Source of the DNA: Arachnia propionica | GTDB taxonomy: Bacteria > Actinomycetota > Actinomycetes > Propionibacteriales > Propionibacteriaceae | Length of the DNA stretch: 64,000 bases | Assembly: GCF_003932785.1 (NCBI RefSeq) | Contig: NZ_RQYT01000025.1 | Coordinates: 1-64,000 of the forward strand | Direction of reading: 5' to 3' | Shown: one piece after another, positions 35,985 to 44,315 of the stretch | How the letters are laid out: each line of letters starts with the position of its first letter | Numbering within the stretch: position 1 is the stretch's first letter | The notes under the pieces: model-generated | The model's input: only the letters and a program-made list of their open reading frames with translations | Told to the model about the DNA's origin: nothing | Database searches by the model: none | Position numbers and translations under genes: made by a program

Positions 35985-37853
35985 ATGAGCGCAGAAGAAC
36001 CGAGTGCGGCTGATCTCAGCCTGGCCGCCGACTTCGCCACCCCCACGCTCGAGGCGTGGGAGAAGGAGGTGCTGAAGGTCCTCAACCGGAAGCGCCCCGA
36101 GGGCAAGGAGTTGAGCATCGAGCAGGCGTACAAACGGCTGACCAGCACCACCGTCGATGGCCTTGTCATCAAGCCCCTCTACACGGTTGATGACGGGGTC
36201 GAGGAGATCGGCTACCCGGGCGTCGCGCCCTACACGCGCGGCACGACCGTCCGCACGGGTGAGATGGACGAGGGATGGTTCATCGCCCAGCTCGTCGAGG
36301 ACCCCGACCCGGCCGCGGCACGCAGGGCCATCGACGAGGACCTCGAACGCGGCACCTCCGCCGTGTGGGTCCGCGTCGACCCCGACGCCGTTCCCGCCGA
36401 GAAGCTGCCCGATGTCCTCGGCGACGTCCTGTTCGACCTCGCCCCCGTCCACGTCTCGTCCAACACCGACGAACTCGCCGCGGCCGAGGCCCTGGTGAAG
36501 GTACTGGCGACCTCCGGCAAGGACAACATCCGCGGCACCCTCGGCATCGATCCGATCGGCTTCGCCGCCCTCAACGGCGGCCTGCCCGATCAGTCGGTGG
36601 TTGCCAGGGCCGTGGAGCTCGCGAAGCCCTTCCCCGGGCTGCGTCCCCTCGTGGTGGACGCCTCCCGCTACGACTCGATGGGGGCCGGCGACGTCCAGCA
36701 GCTCGCCTACGCGCTGGCGACCGGCGTCGAGTACGTCCGGGCGCTGACCGAGACCGGCCTCACCGTGGACGAGGCCTTCGACAACATCGCATTCCGCGTC
36801 TCGGCGAACACCGACCAGTTCATCACCATCGCCCGGCTCCGGGCCCTGCGCACCCTGTGGTCGCGTGTCGGTGAGGTGCTCGGCGTCGCCCCGGAGCATC
36901 GTGGCGCCGTCCAGCACGCGGTCACCTCACTGCGGGAGATCTCCCGCGACGACGCCTACGTCAACGTGCTCCGCGGCACCATCTCCGCCTTCGCCGCCTC
37001 CGTCGGCCAGGCCGAGACCATCACGGTGCTGCCCCTCGACGCGGCGATCGGCCTGCCGAACGACCTCAGCCGCCGGATCGCCCGCAACACGCAGATCCTG
37101 CTCGCGGAGGAGTCGAACATCGGCCGGGTCAACGACCCCGCGGGCGGAGCCTGGTACGTCGAGTCCATGACGCAGCAGCTGTCGGAGAAGGCCTGGGAGC
37201 TGTTCGGCCAGCTCGACGAGGCGGGCATGGCCAAGGCCGTCGCCGACGGCACCGTCGCCCAGCAGCTCGCCGCGACGAACGAGGCCCGAGCGCAGCTGCT
37301 CGCCACCCGCAAGCTGCCGCTGACCGGCGTCTCGATGTTCCCGAACCACACGGAGGAGGCCCTGGAGCGCACCCCGCGTCCCGAGGCCCCGAAGCTGGGC
37401 GGGATCCCGCTGGTGCGCGACTCCGAGGTCTTCGAGGCGCTGCGTGACCGCTCAGCGGCCGCGTCGAAGCGCCCGACGGTGCTGCTGGCCTGCCTCGGCA
37501 CCCGCCGCGACTTCGGCGGCCGCGAGGGCTTCACCTCGAACCTGTACCACGTCGGCGGCATCGACACCGTCATCGCGGAGGGCACCGACCCGCAGGTCTT
37601 CGTGGACGCCCTCAAGCAGGCCGACACATCGATCGCGGTGCTGTGCTCCAGCGCCAAGGTGTACGCGGAGCACGGACTCACCGTGGCGAGGGCACTCAAG
37701 GAGGCGGGAGCCGCCGAGGTCCGCGTCGCCGGCCAGTTCAAGGAGCTGGGTGCCGACGAGGCCGCAATCAAGGAGGTCGTGGACGGCAACGTCTTCGACG
37801 GCATGAACGTGGTGGAACTCCTGACCGCCACCCTGGACAAGCTGGAGGCCTGA
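35985..37853 (+). CDS. mutA: Methylmalonyl-CoA mutase small (beta) subunit MutA
   Basis: 622 residues from ATG at 35985 (GGAGAG just upstream). A TIM-barrel domain homologous to MutB is followed by a flavodoxin-like B12-type domain (about 490-622) whose DxHxxG cobalamin motif is absent: the equivalent reads [15 protein letters not shown]. This matches the non-catalytic partner subunit of the propionibacterial heterodimer. The active-site residues of the barrel are not expected to work. mutB follows after 3 bp. Confidence 0.95.
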   Translation: MSAEEPSAADLSLAADFATPTLEAWEKEVLKVLNRKRPEGKELSIEQAYKRLTSTTVDGLVIKPLYTVDDGVEEIGYPGVAPYTRGTTVRTGEMDEGWFIAQLVEDPDPAAARRAIDEDLERGTSAVWVRVDPDAVPAEKLPDVLGDVLFDLAPVHVSSNTDELAAAEALVKVLATSGKDNIRGTLGIDPIGFAALNGGLPDQSVVARAVELAKPFPGLRPLVVDASRYDSMGAGDVQQLAYALATGVEYVRALTETGLTVDEAFDNIAFRVSANTDQFITIARLRALRTLWSRVGEVLGVAPEHRGAVQHAVTSLREISRDDAYVNVLRGTISAFAASVGQAETITVLPLDAAIGLPNDLSRRIARNTQILLAEESNIGRVNDPAGGAWYVESMTQQLSEKAWELFGQLDEAGMAKAVADGTVAQQLAATNEARAQLLATRKLPLTGVSMFPNHTEEALERTPRPEAPKLGGIPLVRDSEVFEALRDRSAAASKRPTVLLACLGTRRDFGGREGFTSNLYHVGGIDTVIAEGTDPQVFVDALKQADTSIAVLCSSAKVYAEHGLTVARALKEAGAAEVRVAGQFKELGADEAAIKEVVDGNVFDGMNVVELLTATLDKLEA

Positions 37854-37856
37854 GCG

Positions 37857-40046
37857 ATGACCACCATTCCCCGTTTCAACGAGGTCCCGCTGGGCGGTGA
37901 GGGCATCCCCGCCGATGCCAGGACCCAGTTCGACGACCACTTCCACCACGTCGGCCACTCCGCCGGGTGGCAGACCCCCGAGCACATCCTCGTGCCGCCG
38001 CTGTACGGCTCCGAGGACCTGGCGGGCCTGGACTTCCTGCAGACCCGACCGGGCATCGCGCCGTTCCTGCGCGGCCCCTACGCCACGATGTACGTCAACC
38101 AGCCGTGGACCATCCGCCAGTACGCGGGCTTCTCCACCGCTGAGGAGTCGAACGCCTTCTACCGTCGCAACCTCGCAGCCGGTCAGAAGGGCCTGTCCAT
38201 CGCCTTCGATCTGGCCACCCACCGCGGCTACGACTCGGATCACCCGCGGGTCAGCGGTGACGTCGGCATGGCCGGTGTGGCCGTCGACTCGATCCTCGAC
38301 ATGCGACAGCTCTTCGACGGCATCCCGCTCGACCAGATGTCGGTGTCGATGACCATGAACGGCGCGGTGCTGCCGGTGCTGGCTCTCTACGTCGTCGCGG
38401 CGGAGGAGCAGGGGGTCAAGCCCGAGCAGCTGGCCGGGACCATCCAGAACGACATCCTCAAGGAGTTCATGGTCCGCAACACCTACATCTACCCGCCGCA
38501 GCCGTCGATGAAGATCATCGCCGACATCTTCGCCTACACCAGCGCGAACATGCCCCGGTTCAACTCGATCTCCATCTCCGGCTACCACATGCAGGAGGCC
38601 GGGGCGACGGCGGACATCGAGATGGCCTACACGCTGGCCGACGGCGTGGAGTACATCCGGGCGGGCGAGTCCGTCGGGCTCACCGTCGACGCCTTCGCGC
38701 CACGGCTGTCGTTCTTCTGGGCCATCGGCATGAACTTCTTCATGGAGGTCGCGAAGATGCGCGCCGCCCGCATGCTGTGGGCGCGTCTCGTGCGTGGTTT
38801 CGACCCGAAGAACCCGAAGTCGATGAGCCTGCGAACCCACTCGCAGACCTCCGGCTGGTCGCTGACCGCGCAGGACGTCTACAACAACGTCGTGCGGACC
38901 TGCATCGAGGCCATGGGCGCCACCCAGGGCCACACGCAGTCGCTGCACACGAACGCCCTCGACGAGGCCATCGCGCTGCCGACGGACTTCTCCGCCCGCA
39001 TCGCCCGCAACACCCAGCTGTTCATCCAGCAGGAGTCGGGGACGACGAAGACGGTGGATCCGTGGGCCGGGTCGGCGTACGTGGAGAAGCTCACCGAGCA
39101 GCTCGCCCGCAAGGCGTGGGAGCGGATCCAGGAGGTCGAGCAGGCCGGCGGCATGGCGAAGGCCATCGAGCAGGGCATCCCGAAGATGCGCATCGAGGAG
39201 GCCGCGGCCCGCACCCAGGCCCGCATCGACTCCGGCCGTCAGCCCGTCATCGGTGTCAACAAGTTCCAGCTGGAGCACGAGGACGAGCTGGAGGTCCTCA
39301 AGGTCGACAACCGCGCGGTGCGTGCGTCGCAGATCGCGAAGCTGGAGCGGCTGCGTGCCGAGCGCGACGAGGCCGTCACCCAGGAGATGCTGGAGCGGGT
39401 GTCGTGGGCGGCCGCCAACCCCGATCCGACCGATCCGGACCGGAACCTGCTGAAGGTGTCGATCGACGCGGCCCGCGCGAAGGCCTCCGTCGGCGAGATC
39501 TCCGATGCCCTGGAGAAGGTCTTCGGGCGCTACACCGCCCAGATCCGTACCATCTCTGGTGTGTACAACAAGGAATCCGGTAGCTCCGAGAGCGTGAAGC
39601 GGGCCCGGGAGCTCGTCGAGGCCTTCGAGAAGGAGGAGGGGCGTCGTCCCCGCATCCTCATCGCGAAGATGGGCCAGGACGGCCACGACCGAGGCCAGAA
39701 GGTCATCGCGACGGCCTACGCCGACCTCGGCATGGACGTCGACGTCGGCCCCCTGTTCCAGACCCCGGAGGAGGTCGCGCGGCAGGCCGTCGAGTCCGAC
39801 GTCCATGTCGTGGGCGCCTCCTCGCTGGCGGCCGGTCACCTCACCCTGGTGCCCGAGCTGCGTCGTGAGCTGGACAAGCTCGGCCGCGAGGACATCATGG
39901 TGGTCGTGGGCGGGGTCATCCCGAGCCAGGACTTCCAGGAGCTCCGGGAGAACGGCGCCGACGCGATCTACCCGCCCGGCACCAACATCCCGGAGGCGGC
40001 GATCGACCTCCTCGAGGTCCTCAACAAGCGCCTGCAGAACGCCTGA
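37857..40046 (+). CDS. mutB: Methylmalonyl-CoA mutase large (alpha) subunit MutB, B12-dependent
   Basis: 729 residues. Interconverts succinyl-CoA and methylmalonyl-CoA in propionate fermentation. TIM barrel with [18 protein letters not shown]-type substrate region and [19 protein letters not shown]. The C-terminal cobalamin domain has DGHDRG, whose His is residue 610, the same number as the cobalt ligand in the Propionibacterium enzyme. GGVIPSQDF follows near the end. Complete and expected to be active. The mutA-mutB order is as in other propionibacteria; no epimerase or MeaB gene is visible next to them. Confidence 0.98.
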   Translation: MTTIPRFNEVPLGGEGIPADARTQFDDHFHHVGHSAGWQTPEHILVPPLYGSEDLAGLDFLQTRPGIAPFLRGPYATMYVNQPWTIRQYAGFSTAEESNAFYRRNLAAGQKGLSIAFDLATHRGYDSDHPRVSGDVGMAGVAVDSILDMRQLFDGIPLDQMSVSMTMNGAVLPVLALYVVAAEEQGVKPEQLAGTIQNDILKEFMVRNTYIYPPQPSMKIIADIFAYTSANMPRFNSISISGYHMQEAGATADIEMAYTLADGVEYIRAGESVGLTVDAFAPRLSFFWAIGMNFFMEVAKMRAARMLWARLVRGFDPKNPKSMSLRTHSQTSGWSLTAQDVYNNVVRTCIEAMGATQGHTQSLHTNALDEAIALPTDFSARIARNTQLFIQQESGTTKTVDPWAGSAYVEKLTEQLARKAWERIQEVEQAGGMAKAIEQGIPKMRIEEAAARTQARIDSGRQPVIGVNKFQLEHEDELEVLKVDNRAVRASQIAKLERLRAERDEAVTQEMLERVSWAAANPDPTDPDRNLLKVSIDAARAKASVGEISDALEKVFGRYTAQIRTISGVYNKESGSSESVKRARELVEAFEKEEGRRPRILIAKMGQDGHDRGQKVIATAYADLGMDVDVGPLFQTPEEVARQAVESDVHVVGASSLAAGHLTLVPELRRELDKLGREDIMVVVGGVIPSQDFQELRENGADAIYPPGTNIPEAAIDLLEVLNKRLQNA

Positions 40047-40065
40047 TCCGTTCACTCAGGTCGAC

Positions 40066-40093
40066 GAGGGTGGGTCCCATCGGGGCCCACCCT
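40066..40093 (+). terminator. Terminator after mutB
   Basis: GAGGGTGGGTCCC and GGGGCCCACCCTC form a 13-bp stem with one G-T pair and a short loop, 20 bp after the mutB stop. Confidence 0.7.
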
Positions 40094-40134
40094 CTCTCGT
40101 TCCCGTCGGCTTCTCCCCCATCCTCCGGGTCCGG

Positions 40135-40449
40135 TCACCCCAGCAGTGGCACGTCCAGGTCGTAGGCCAGGACGATCGCCCGTGCCAGGGCGACCTCCTG
40201 CGTGGCGGTGAGGACTCCGATGGTCCGGCCCAGCAGTGCGGTCGAGACGGTGACGACGTTGTCGAGGTCATCCTCGGCGCCCTGCTCCCGCAGTATGACT
40301 GCGTCCCGTTCGGCGCTGCGACGCCGCATCTCCCGCTCCAGGGTGCGGGTCACCAAGGCGGCACGACTGGGGACGTCACCCGAGGCCACCGCCTGGTCGA
40401 GAAAGGCCACCATGTCCTCGGGGAGACGAAGCGCGATCTGAACGGACAC
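40135..40449 (-). CDS. RHH antitoxin (MazE-like) apparently fused to a MazF C-terminal remnant
   Basis: 104 residues from GTG. The first 45 or so residues, VQIALRLPEDMVAFLDQAVASGDVPSRAALVTRTLEREMRRR by position, form a ribbon-helix-helix domain as in actinobacterial MazE/CopG antitoxins. The last 42 residues (VVTVSTALLGRTIGVLTATQE and on) resemble the C-terminal end of MazF toxins, where a V-x-x-V...LGRxIGxL segment precedes the last helix. The catalytic N-terminal part of a toxin is missing and no separate toxin gene follows. Likely the scar of an in-frame deletion. GTGTACAC at 40455-40462 just upstream may be the autoregulatory site. Confidence 0.6.
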   Translation of the reverse strand: MSVQIALRLPEDMVAFLDQAVASGDVPSRAALVTRTLEREMRRRSAERDAVILREQGAEDDLDNVVTVSTALLGRTIGVLTATQEVALARAIVLAYDLDVPLLG

Positions 40450-40454
40450 ACTCC

Positions 40455-40462
40455 GTGTACAC
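40455..40462. promoter_or_regulatory. Possible RHH autoregulation site
   Basis: The perfect palindrome GTGTACAC is followed on the minus strand by GGAGTGTGTCC, immediately upstream of the RHH gene start. RHH antitoxins usually bind short palindromes over their own promoter. Confidence 0.3.
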
Positions 40463-40489
40463 CGTTTCGAATCCCGCGATGGGATGCAT

Positions 40490-40795
40490 TCACTCCAGCC
40501 ATTCGAGGGCGATCTCGATGACCTCCATCAGGTTGAGCGGGCCGCACGTGGCCAGGAGGGAGAGGTTCCCGCGATCATCCTCCTGCACCCAGATCCGGTA
40601 CCAGTGGTCGTCGTCATCGTCGCGGTCGAGACTGATCTCCCGCCCCACCTCCAGCTTCGCCGACGTGCCCGTCAGTTCGATCTCGAGGCTCCAGCCCGGA
40701 TTGTCCAAGGTTTCGATGCTGATGCCGTAGCCGTGCTCCCATTCGCCGTCGCACTGGTCCAGGTACCACTGCTGGAGCCGAGCCAGCTCACTCAT
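40490..40795 (-). CDS. Imm53 family immunity protein
   Basis: 101 residues. LARLQQWYLDQCDGEWEHGYGISIETLDNPGWSLEIELTGT by position is the typical Imm53 opening (LQxWYxxxCDGxWEHxYGI, TLDNPGW). A C-terminal helix VIEIALEWLE completes the fold. Imm53 proteins neutralise polymorphic toxins in contact-dependent competition. No toxin gene lies next to it, so it appears to be an orphan immunity gene. The ATG overlaps the stop of the unknown gene upstream by 4 bp. Confidence 0.8.
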   Translation of the reverse strand: MSELARLQQWYLDQCDGEWEHGYGISIETLDNPGWSLEIELTGTSAKLEVGREISLDRDDDDDHWYRIWVQEDDRGNLSLLATCGPLNLMEVIEIALEWLE

Positions 40796-41202
40796 CGGCC
40801 CTCCCGGTGGAAGACGTCGGCGGCCGCGACATCGTCCTCATGGTAGATCCGCTGCTCCCAGCGGCCCGGGCCGCAGGCCGTCACGAGTTCCTCCCACGTC
40901 CACTCCACCGAGTCGAGACCGTCCTCGCCGCCGGAGAGCAGGGAGACGACGGTCCCCTCGGGGCCCTCCCGACGCCACACCGCCACTCCCCCGGTGAGGG
41001 CGAGGGTGGTCGGCGGCGCCGCCCCCTCCGGGTCCGGGGTCATGCTGCACATCCACCGGTCCACCGTCCCCTCGGTGGCCTCCTCCAGCCGAATCTCGAC
41101 AACGACGAGCATGTCCTGGTCCCAGCGGATGACCTCGGGGACCGCGGCCCAGCCGGGACGGAGCCCCGGGAAGCGCGGATCGGGTCCGGTGACGGAGTTC
41201 AT
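40792..41202 (-). CDS. Hypothetical protein co-transcribed with Imm53
   Basis: 136 residues, acidic, with several Trp (VIRWDQDMLVVVEIRLEE, SVEWTWEELVTACGPGRWEQRIYHEDDVAA). No signal peptide or membrane helix, and no family recognised. Small, acidic, Trp-containing proteins coupled to an immunity gene are often immunity proteins themselves. The ATGA overlap with Imm53 supports a shared transcript. Function not assigned. Confidence 0.6.
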   Translation of the reverse strand: MNSVTGPDPRFPGLRPGWAAVPEVIRWDQDMLVVVEIRLEEATEGTVDRWMCSMTPDPEGAAPPTTLALTGGVAVWRREGPEGTVVSLLSGGEDGLDSVEWTWEELVTACGPGRWEQRIYHEDDVAAADVFHREGR

Positions 41203-41230
41203 GCACCCATTGTGACGGCACGGAAAAGGA

Positions 41231-41262
41231 CCGTGGGTCCAGGAGTGCTCCTGGACCCACGG
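41231..41262. terminator. Terminator after adhesin 1
   Basis: CCGTGGGTCCAGGAG pairs with CTCCTGGACCCACGG across a 2-nt centre. It lies 13 bp after the adhesin stop (minus strand). The stem core GGACCGTGGGTCC is shared with the terminator of adhesin 2. Confidence 0.8.
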
Positions 41263-41275
41263 CCTCGTTGTGCGG

Positions 41276-43843
41276 TCAGCGACCGGTCTTCGGCAGACCC
41301 GGCTTCACCGACGGCATCACCGGCTTGGTCGGCGTCGCAGGCTTGCTCGGGGCAGGCGCGCTTGGAGCCGGGGCGCTGGGCGCCGGAACGCTCGGAGCGG
41401 GCGAGCTCGGAGCCGGGGCGCTGGGCGCCGGAACGCTCGGGGCAGGCGAGCTCGGAGCCGGGGTGCTGGGCGCCGGAACGCTCGGGGCAGGCGTACTCGG
41501 GGTCTCCACCTTCACCAGGCCGCCGTCCAGGGTCGGATCATCGGCCTTGTCGGCTCCCAGTTCGTTGCGACCCTCGAGCGGGGCGATGAACTCGATGGTC
41601 CCGAGGGTGGCCTTGGCGGCGTCCCGGACCACATCGGAGTCCTTGGCATCGGCGGCGTTCGAGTCAGCGTCCTTGACGGTCCACTCGTGTCCCTCCGGGG
41701 CCTCGAGGATCAGCTTGTACCCGGCACCGGCCGCGAGGTCCTTGAACCCGTAGTATCCCTTCGCATCGGTCACGGTCTCGCCGACAGTCTTGCCCTGCTC
41801 GTCGACCAGCATCACCTTGACGCCGGGAACCGGGGACTCGCCGTCGTCCTGCTTACCGTCACGGTTGGCATCGAGCCACACGAAGTCGCCGATGGAGACG
41901 AGGTTGCGGGTGTAGGTGTTGGTGGCAACGATCTCGATGTCCACGTTGGCGGAGACGACCACCGTCTGGGGCGCAGCCGGGGTCAACCGGTGTCCCGCCA
42001 CCTCGGTCCCGTCCAGCTTCTCGGTCACGGTGCACTCAGTGCCGCTGGGGAACTCGGGGGACTCCACGGGGGTGCCGTTGGCAGGGACCTTGAGGTCACC
42101 CTCGGTGGCAGCAGGGTCCTTGCAGACGTAGTGGAAGGTGAACTCGGCGGGAGCCGTGGCTCCACCGTCGAGCCCCTCGACCTTCTTGATGATGGAGAAC
42201 GTGCCGACCGGGGCCTTCTTCAGACGGTTGGTCAGGTCGACGGACGTGACCTCACCCTTGCCCAGGGTCAGCGTGGAGACCTCCTGATCCTTGACGGTGA
42301 AGGTGAAGCTCTCCCAGAGGTAGCCCTCCGGGGCGGCAGCGGGGTTCTCGACCTCGGCCAGCTTCACGACGGTTCCTGCCGGGAAGGGCTTGCCCGCCGT
42401 CGGGCCGGTGAAGGTGACCTTCTCCCCCACCTTCGCGGTCAGGGTGACCTCACCGCCGGTCTTCGCCGCATTCACGGTGCCGGGGGCCTGCCACCCGGGG
42501 TAGGAGGTCACGGTCTGCTGGGCGCCGCCCACCGTGGGGAGCTGGTAGGAGGCCTTGACCGTGAACTCGGTCCCCTGCGCGATGAGGGAGGAGCCGGGGC
42601 CACCCACGTATTTCGTGACGGCGAAGGAGGCGAAGGCCGGGTCCATCCTCACCTCAGCGGTGAAGGCGGCGGCGAAGGAACGCGAGTACTTCGCGGAGAC
42701 GTCAGCGTCGTCGTAGGTGAGGACGTTCTCGTACTTGAAGCCGGGCTTCAGCTTGCCCCCATCGACCGGGAGACCCTTGTAGGCGAGCACGTAGTTGGCA
42801 TCCGCCTCGAACGGCCCGGTGATGGCGAGCTTGGCGACCTGACCGTCGGGGCCCTCCGGCCCGGGCTTCACCGAGAGGGTCCAGGTGCCCTTGTCGGACT
42901 TGGTGGGCACGCCGTCGCCGGAGGCCAGCGGCACGTCGGGGGCGTCGGTGTCCGTGGCCCTGGAATCAGCGAAGAAGAGCTTCCAGTCGGCGGGGTCCCC
43001 GAACTTCAGCCCCGAACCGATGGTGTCGGTGAACTCCAGGGTCTGCTCCCGACCGTCGAAGGTCAGGGCCTTTCCGGCCTGCTTGGCCCGGAAGGCCAGC
43101 GAGTGGCTGGAGGCCTCACTCGTCGACAGGCCGATCACGAAGCTGATCTCGGTGCTGGCGGAGCCGATGCCCCTGGCACCCTTGGCGAAGTGCGCGGGCA
43201 CGAACTCATAGGGCTTCTTCGGCTTGGCCGCCCCGATGCCTCCCTCACCCGGCAGGTCGAGGTTCATCACCTCCGGCTGCCCGCTGAAACGGAACGGGAG
43301 TTCCTCCGATGTGGTGGTGGCCTGTGCCCTGAGCTGGATGCCGATGCTTCCGGAGAAGTTCTCGAAGGCACCACCCTGGCCGACGAGCTTCGCGGCCTCC
43401 TCGGTGAAGGTACAGGTGAAGCTTGAGGTCTCGATGGCACAGCTTCCGACGACCGTCTCAGGGGTTCCGTCGCCGTCGAGATCGACCGTGAGCTCGGGGG
43501 TGCCGAGCCCGCCCGCCGTGGTCTGGAGGGAGCGGAGCTCCTTGGGCAGCGTCACGGTGAAGGAGTCGCCACCGTTGAGCGGGGCCCCCTTCGGCAGTGC
43601 CCAGGAGACGCCGAAACGGACGCGGTCATTGCCGTCGTCCAGGGTGAGGTTGGAGCCGTCGGTGACGGGGTTGCCGGAGGCGTCGATCTTGGTCAGCGAC
43701 GCGTCGGAGAACTGGATGTGGGGGTTGTCGGCGGCCTGGGCCGGGAGCGCGACACCCGCGAGTGAAACCGCTGCGGCTCCCAGGATGACGGCCGCCCTGG
43801 CGACCATCCTCCTCACACCGCGCGCATGAGAGATCAATCTCAT
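41276..43843 (-). CDS. Adhesin-like surface protein 1 (DUF5979 and SdrD B-like domains, PAPS repeats)
   Basis: 855 residues from ATG at 43843, with GGAAGG upstream. Signal peptide MVARAAVILGAAAVSLAGVALPAQA. A large N-terminal adhesin region (about 45-540) is closely similar to adhesin 2 (ADNPHIQFS, FDGREQTLEFTDTIGSGLKF, YPGWQAPGTVNAAKTGGEVTLTAKVGE). One DUF5979 domain starts near 546 (GTFSIIKKVEGLDGG). One SdrD B-like calcium-binding domain starts near 644 (VWLDANRDGKQDDGE). From about 776 come Pro/Ala/Ser repeats (PAPS units), then KPGLPKTGR and stop, without a membrane anchor. Probably exported and involved in surface adhesion; ligand unknown. Confidence 0.85.
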   Translation of the reverse strand: MRLISHARGVRRMVARAAVILGAAAVSLAGVALPAQAADNPHIQFSDASLTKIDASGNPVTDGSNLTLDDGNDRVRFGVSWALPKGAPLNGGDSFTVTLPKELRSLQTTAGGLGTPELTVDLDGDGTPETVVGSCAIETSSFTCTFTEEAAKLVGQGGAFENFSGSIGIQLRAQATTTSEELPFRFSGQPEVMNLDLPGEGGIGAAKPKKPYEFVPAHFAKGARGIGSASTEISFVIGLSTSEASSHSLAFRAKQAGKALTFDGREQTLEFTDTIGSGLKFGDPADWKLFFADSRATDTDAPDVPLASGDGVPTKSDKGTWTLSVKPGPEGPDGQVAKLAITGPFEADANYVLAYKGLPVDGGKLKPGFKYENVLTYDDADVSAKYSRSFAAAFTAEVRMDPAFASFAVTKYVGGPGSSLIAQGTEFTVKASYQLPTVGGAQQTVTSYPGWQAPGTVNAAKTGGEVTLTAKVGEKVTFTGPTAGKPFPAGTVVKLAEVENPAAAPEGYLWESFTFTVKDQEVSTLTLGKGEVTSVDLTNRLKKAPVGTFSIIKKVEGLDGGATAPAEFTFHYVCKDPAATEGDLKVPANGTPVESPEFPSGTECTVTEKLDGTEVAGHRLTPAAPQTVVVSANVDIEIVATNTYTRNLVSIGDFVWLDANRDGKQDDGESPVPGVKVMLVDEQGKTVGETVTDAKGYYGFKDLAAGAGYKLILEAPEGHEWTVKDADSNAADAKDSDVVRDAAKATLGTIEFIAPLEGRNELGADKADDPTLDGGLVKVETPSTPAPSVPAPSTPAPSSPAPSVPAPSAPAPSSPAPSVPAPSAPAPSAPAPSKPATPTKPVMPSVKPGLPKTGR

Positions 43844-43914
43844 TGAGAGACCTTCCGAGTCGGGGATGGCCTGGCCACTCGTCAGGTGCGGGCACGCCGA
43901 AAGCCACCGTCGTG

Positions 43915-43951
43915 ATGACCGAAAGTTACCTGACCTCACTCACCAAAAGCC
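43915..43951 (-). promoter_or_regulatory. Conserved upstream block of adhesin 1
   Basis: On the minus strand the block reads GGCTTTTGGTG..GTGAGG..TAACTTTCGGTCAT, 72 bp before the start. The same elements occur 64 bp before adhesin 2. TAACTT may be the -10. The rest of this 254-bp gap shows nothing else notable. Confidence 0.35.
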
Positions 43952-44044
43952 AATCGGCTGACATCCTTTCGTCGGACGGGGCCGAGTTGGGCCATGAGAC
44001 AGGGATGGCCCGATCACCGCAGGGTGGGCCTCCAGCGCACGAGA

Positions 44045-44086
44045 AAGGACCGTGGGTCCGGGAATGACCCCGGACCCACGGTCCTT
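44045..44086. terminator. Terminator after adhesin 2
   Basis: An 18-bp stem starting AAGGACCGTGGGTCCGGG with its complement and a 6-nt loop. It lies 12 bp after the TGA of the LPGTG frame and is followed by CTTCTGT. The same stem core is found after adhesin 1. Confidence 0.8.
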
Positions 44087-44097
44087 CTGTACTCGAC

Positions 44098-44315
44098 TCA
44101 GCTACCGGTCCCCGGCAGCCCCGGCCTGACCGGCGGCTTCACCGGCGGCTTGGGCTTACCCGGCTTGACCGGCTTGACCGGCTTGACCGGCTGTCCCGGA
44201 TCCGTCGGTGCAGGGGTCGGGCTGGGCGAGACCACCGGCGGCGTGGGAGCCGGGGTCGTCGGGTCCACCGTCGGAGCCGGGGTCGTCGGGTCCACCGTCG
44301 GAGCCGGGGTCGTCG
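44098..44315 (-). other. Out-of-frame C-terminal tail of adhesin 2 ending RPGLPGTGS
   Basis: In the frame shifted from the adhesin gene, this stretch reads PTVDPTTPAPT repeats, then PVKPVKPVKPGKPKPP and ends RPGLPGTGS with TGA at 44098. It is clearly the original 3' end: the composition and the last residues match adhesin 1. It is separated by the 16-nt truncated repeat unit at 44300-44315. Confidence 0.8.

Noticed and set aside
40135-40449. Functional toxin-antitoxin pair
   Set aside because: No complete toxin reading frame lies upstream or downstream; only a remnant-like tail is present.
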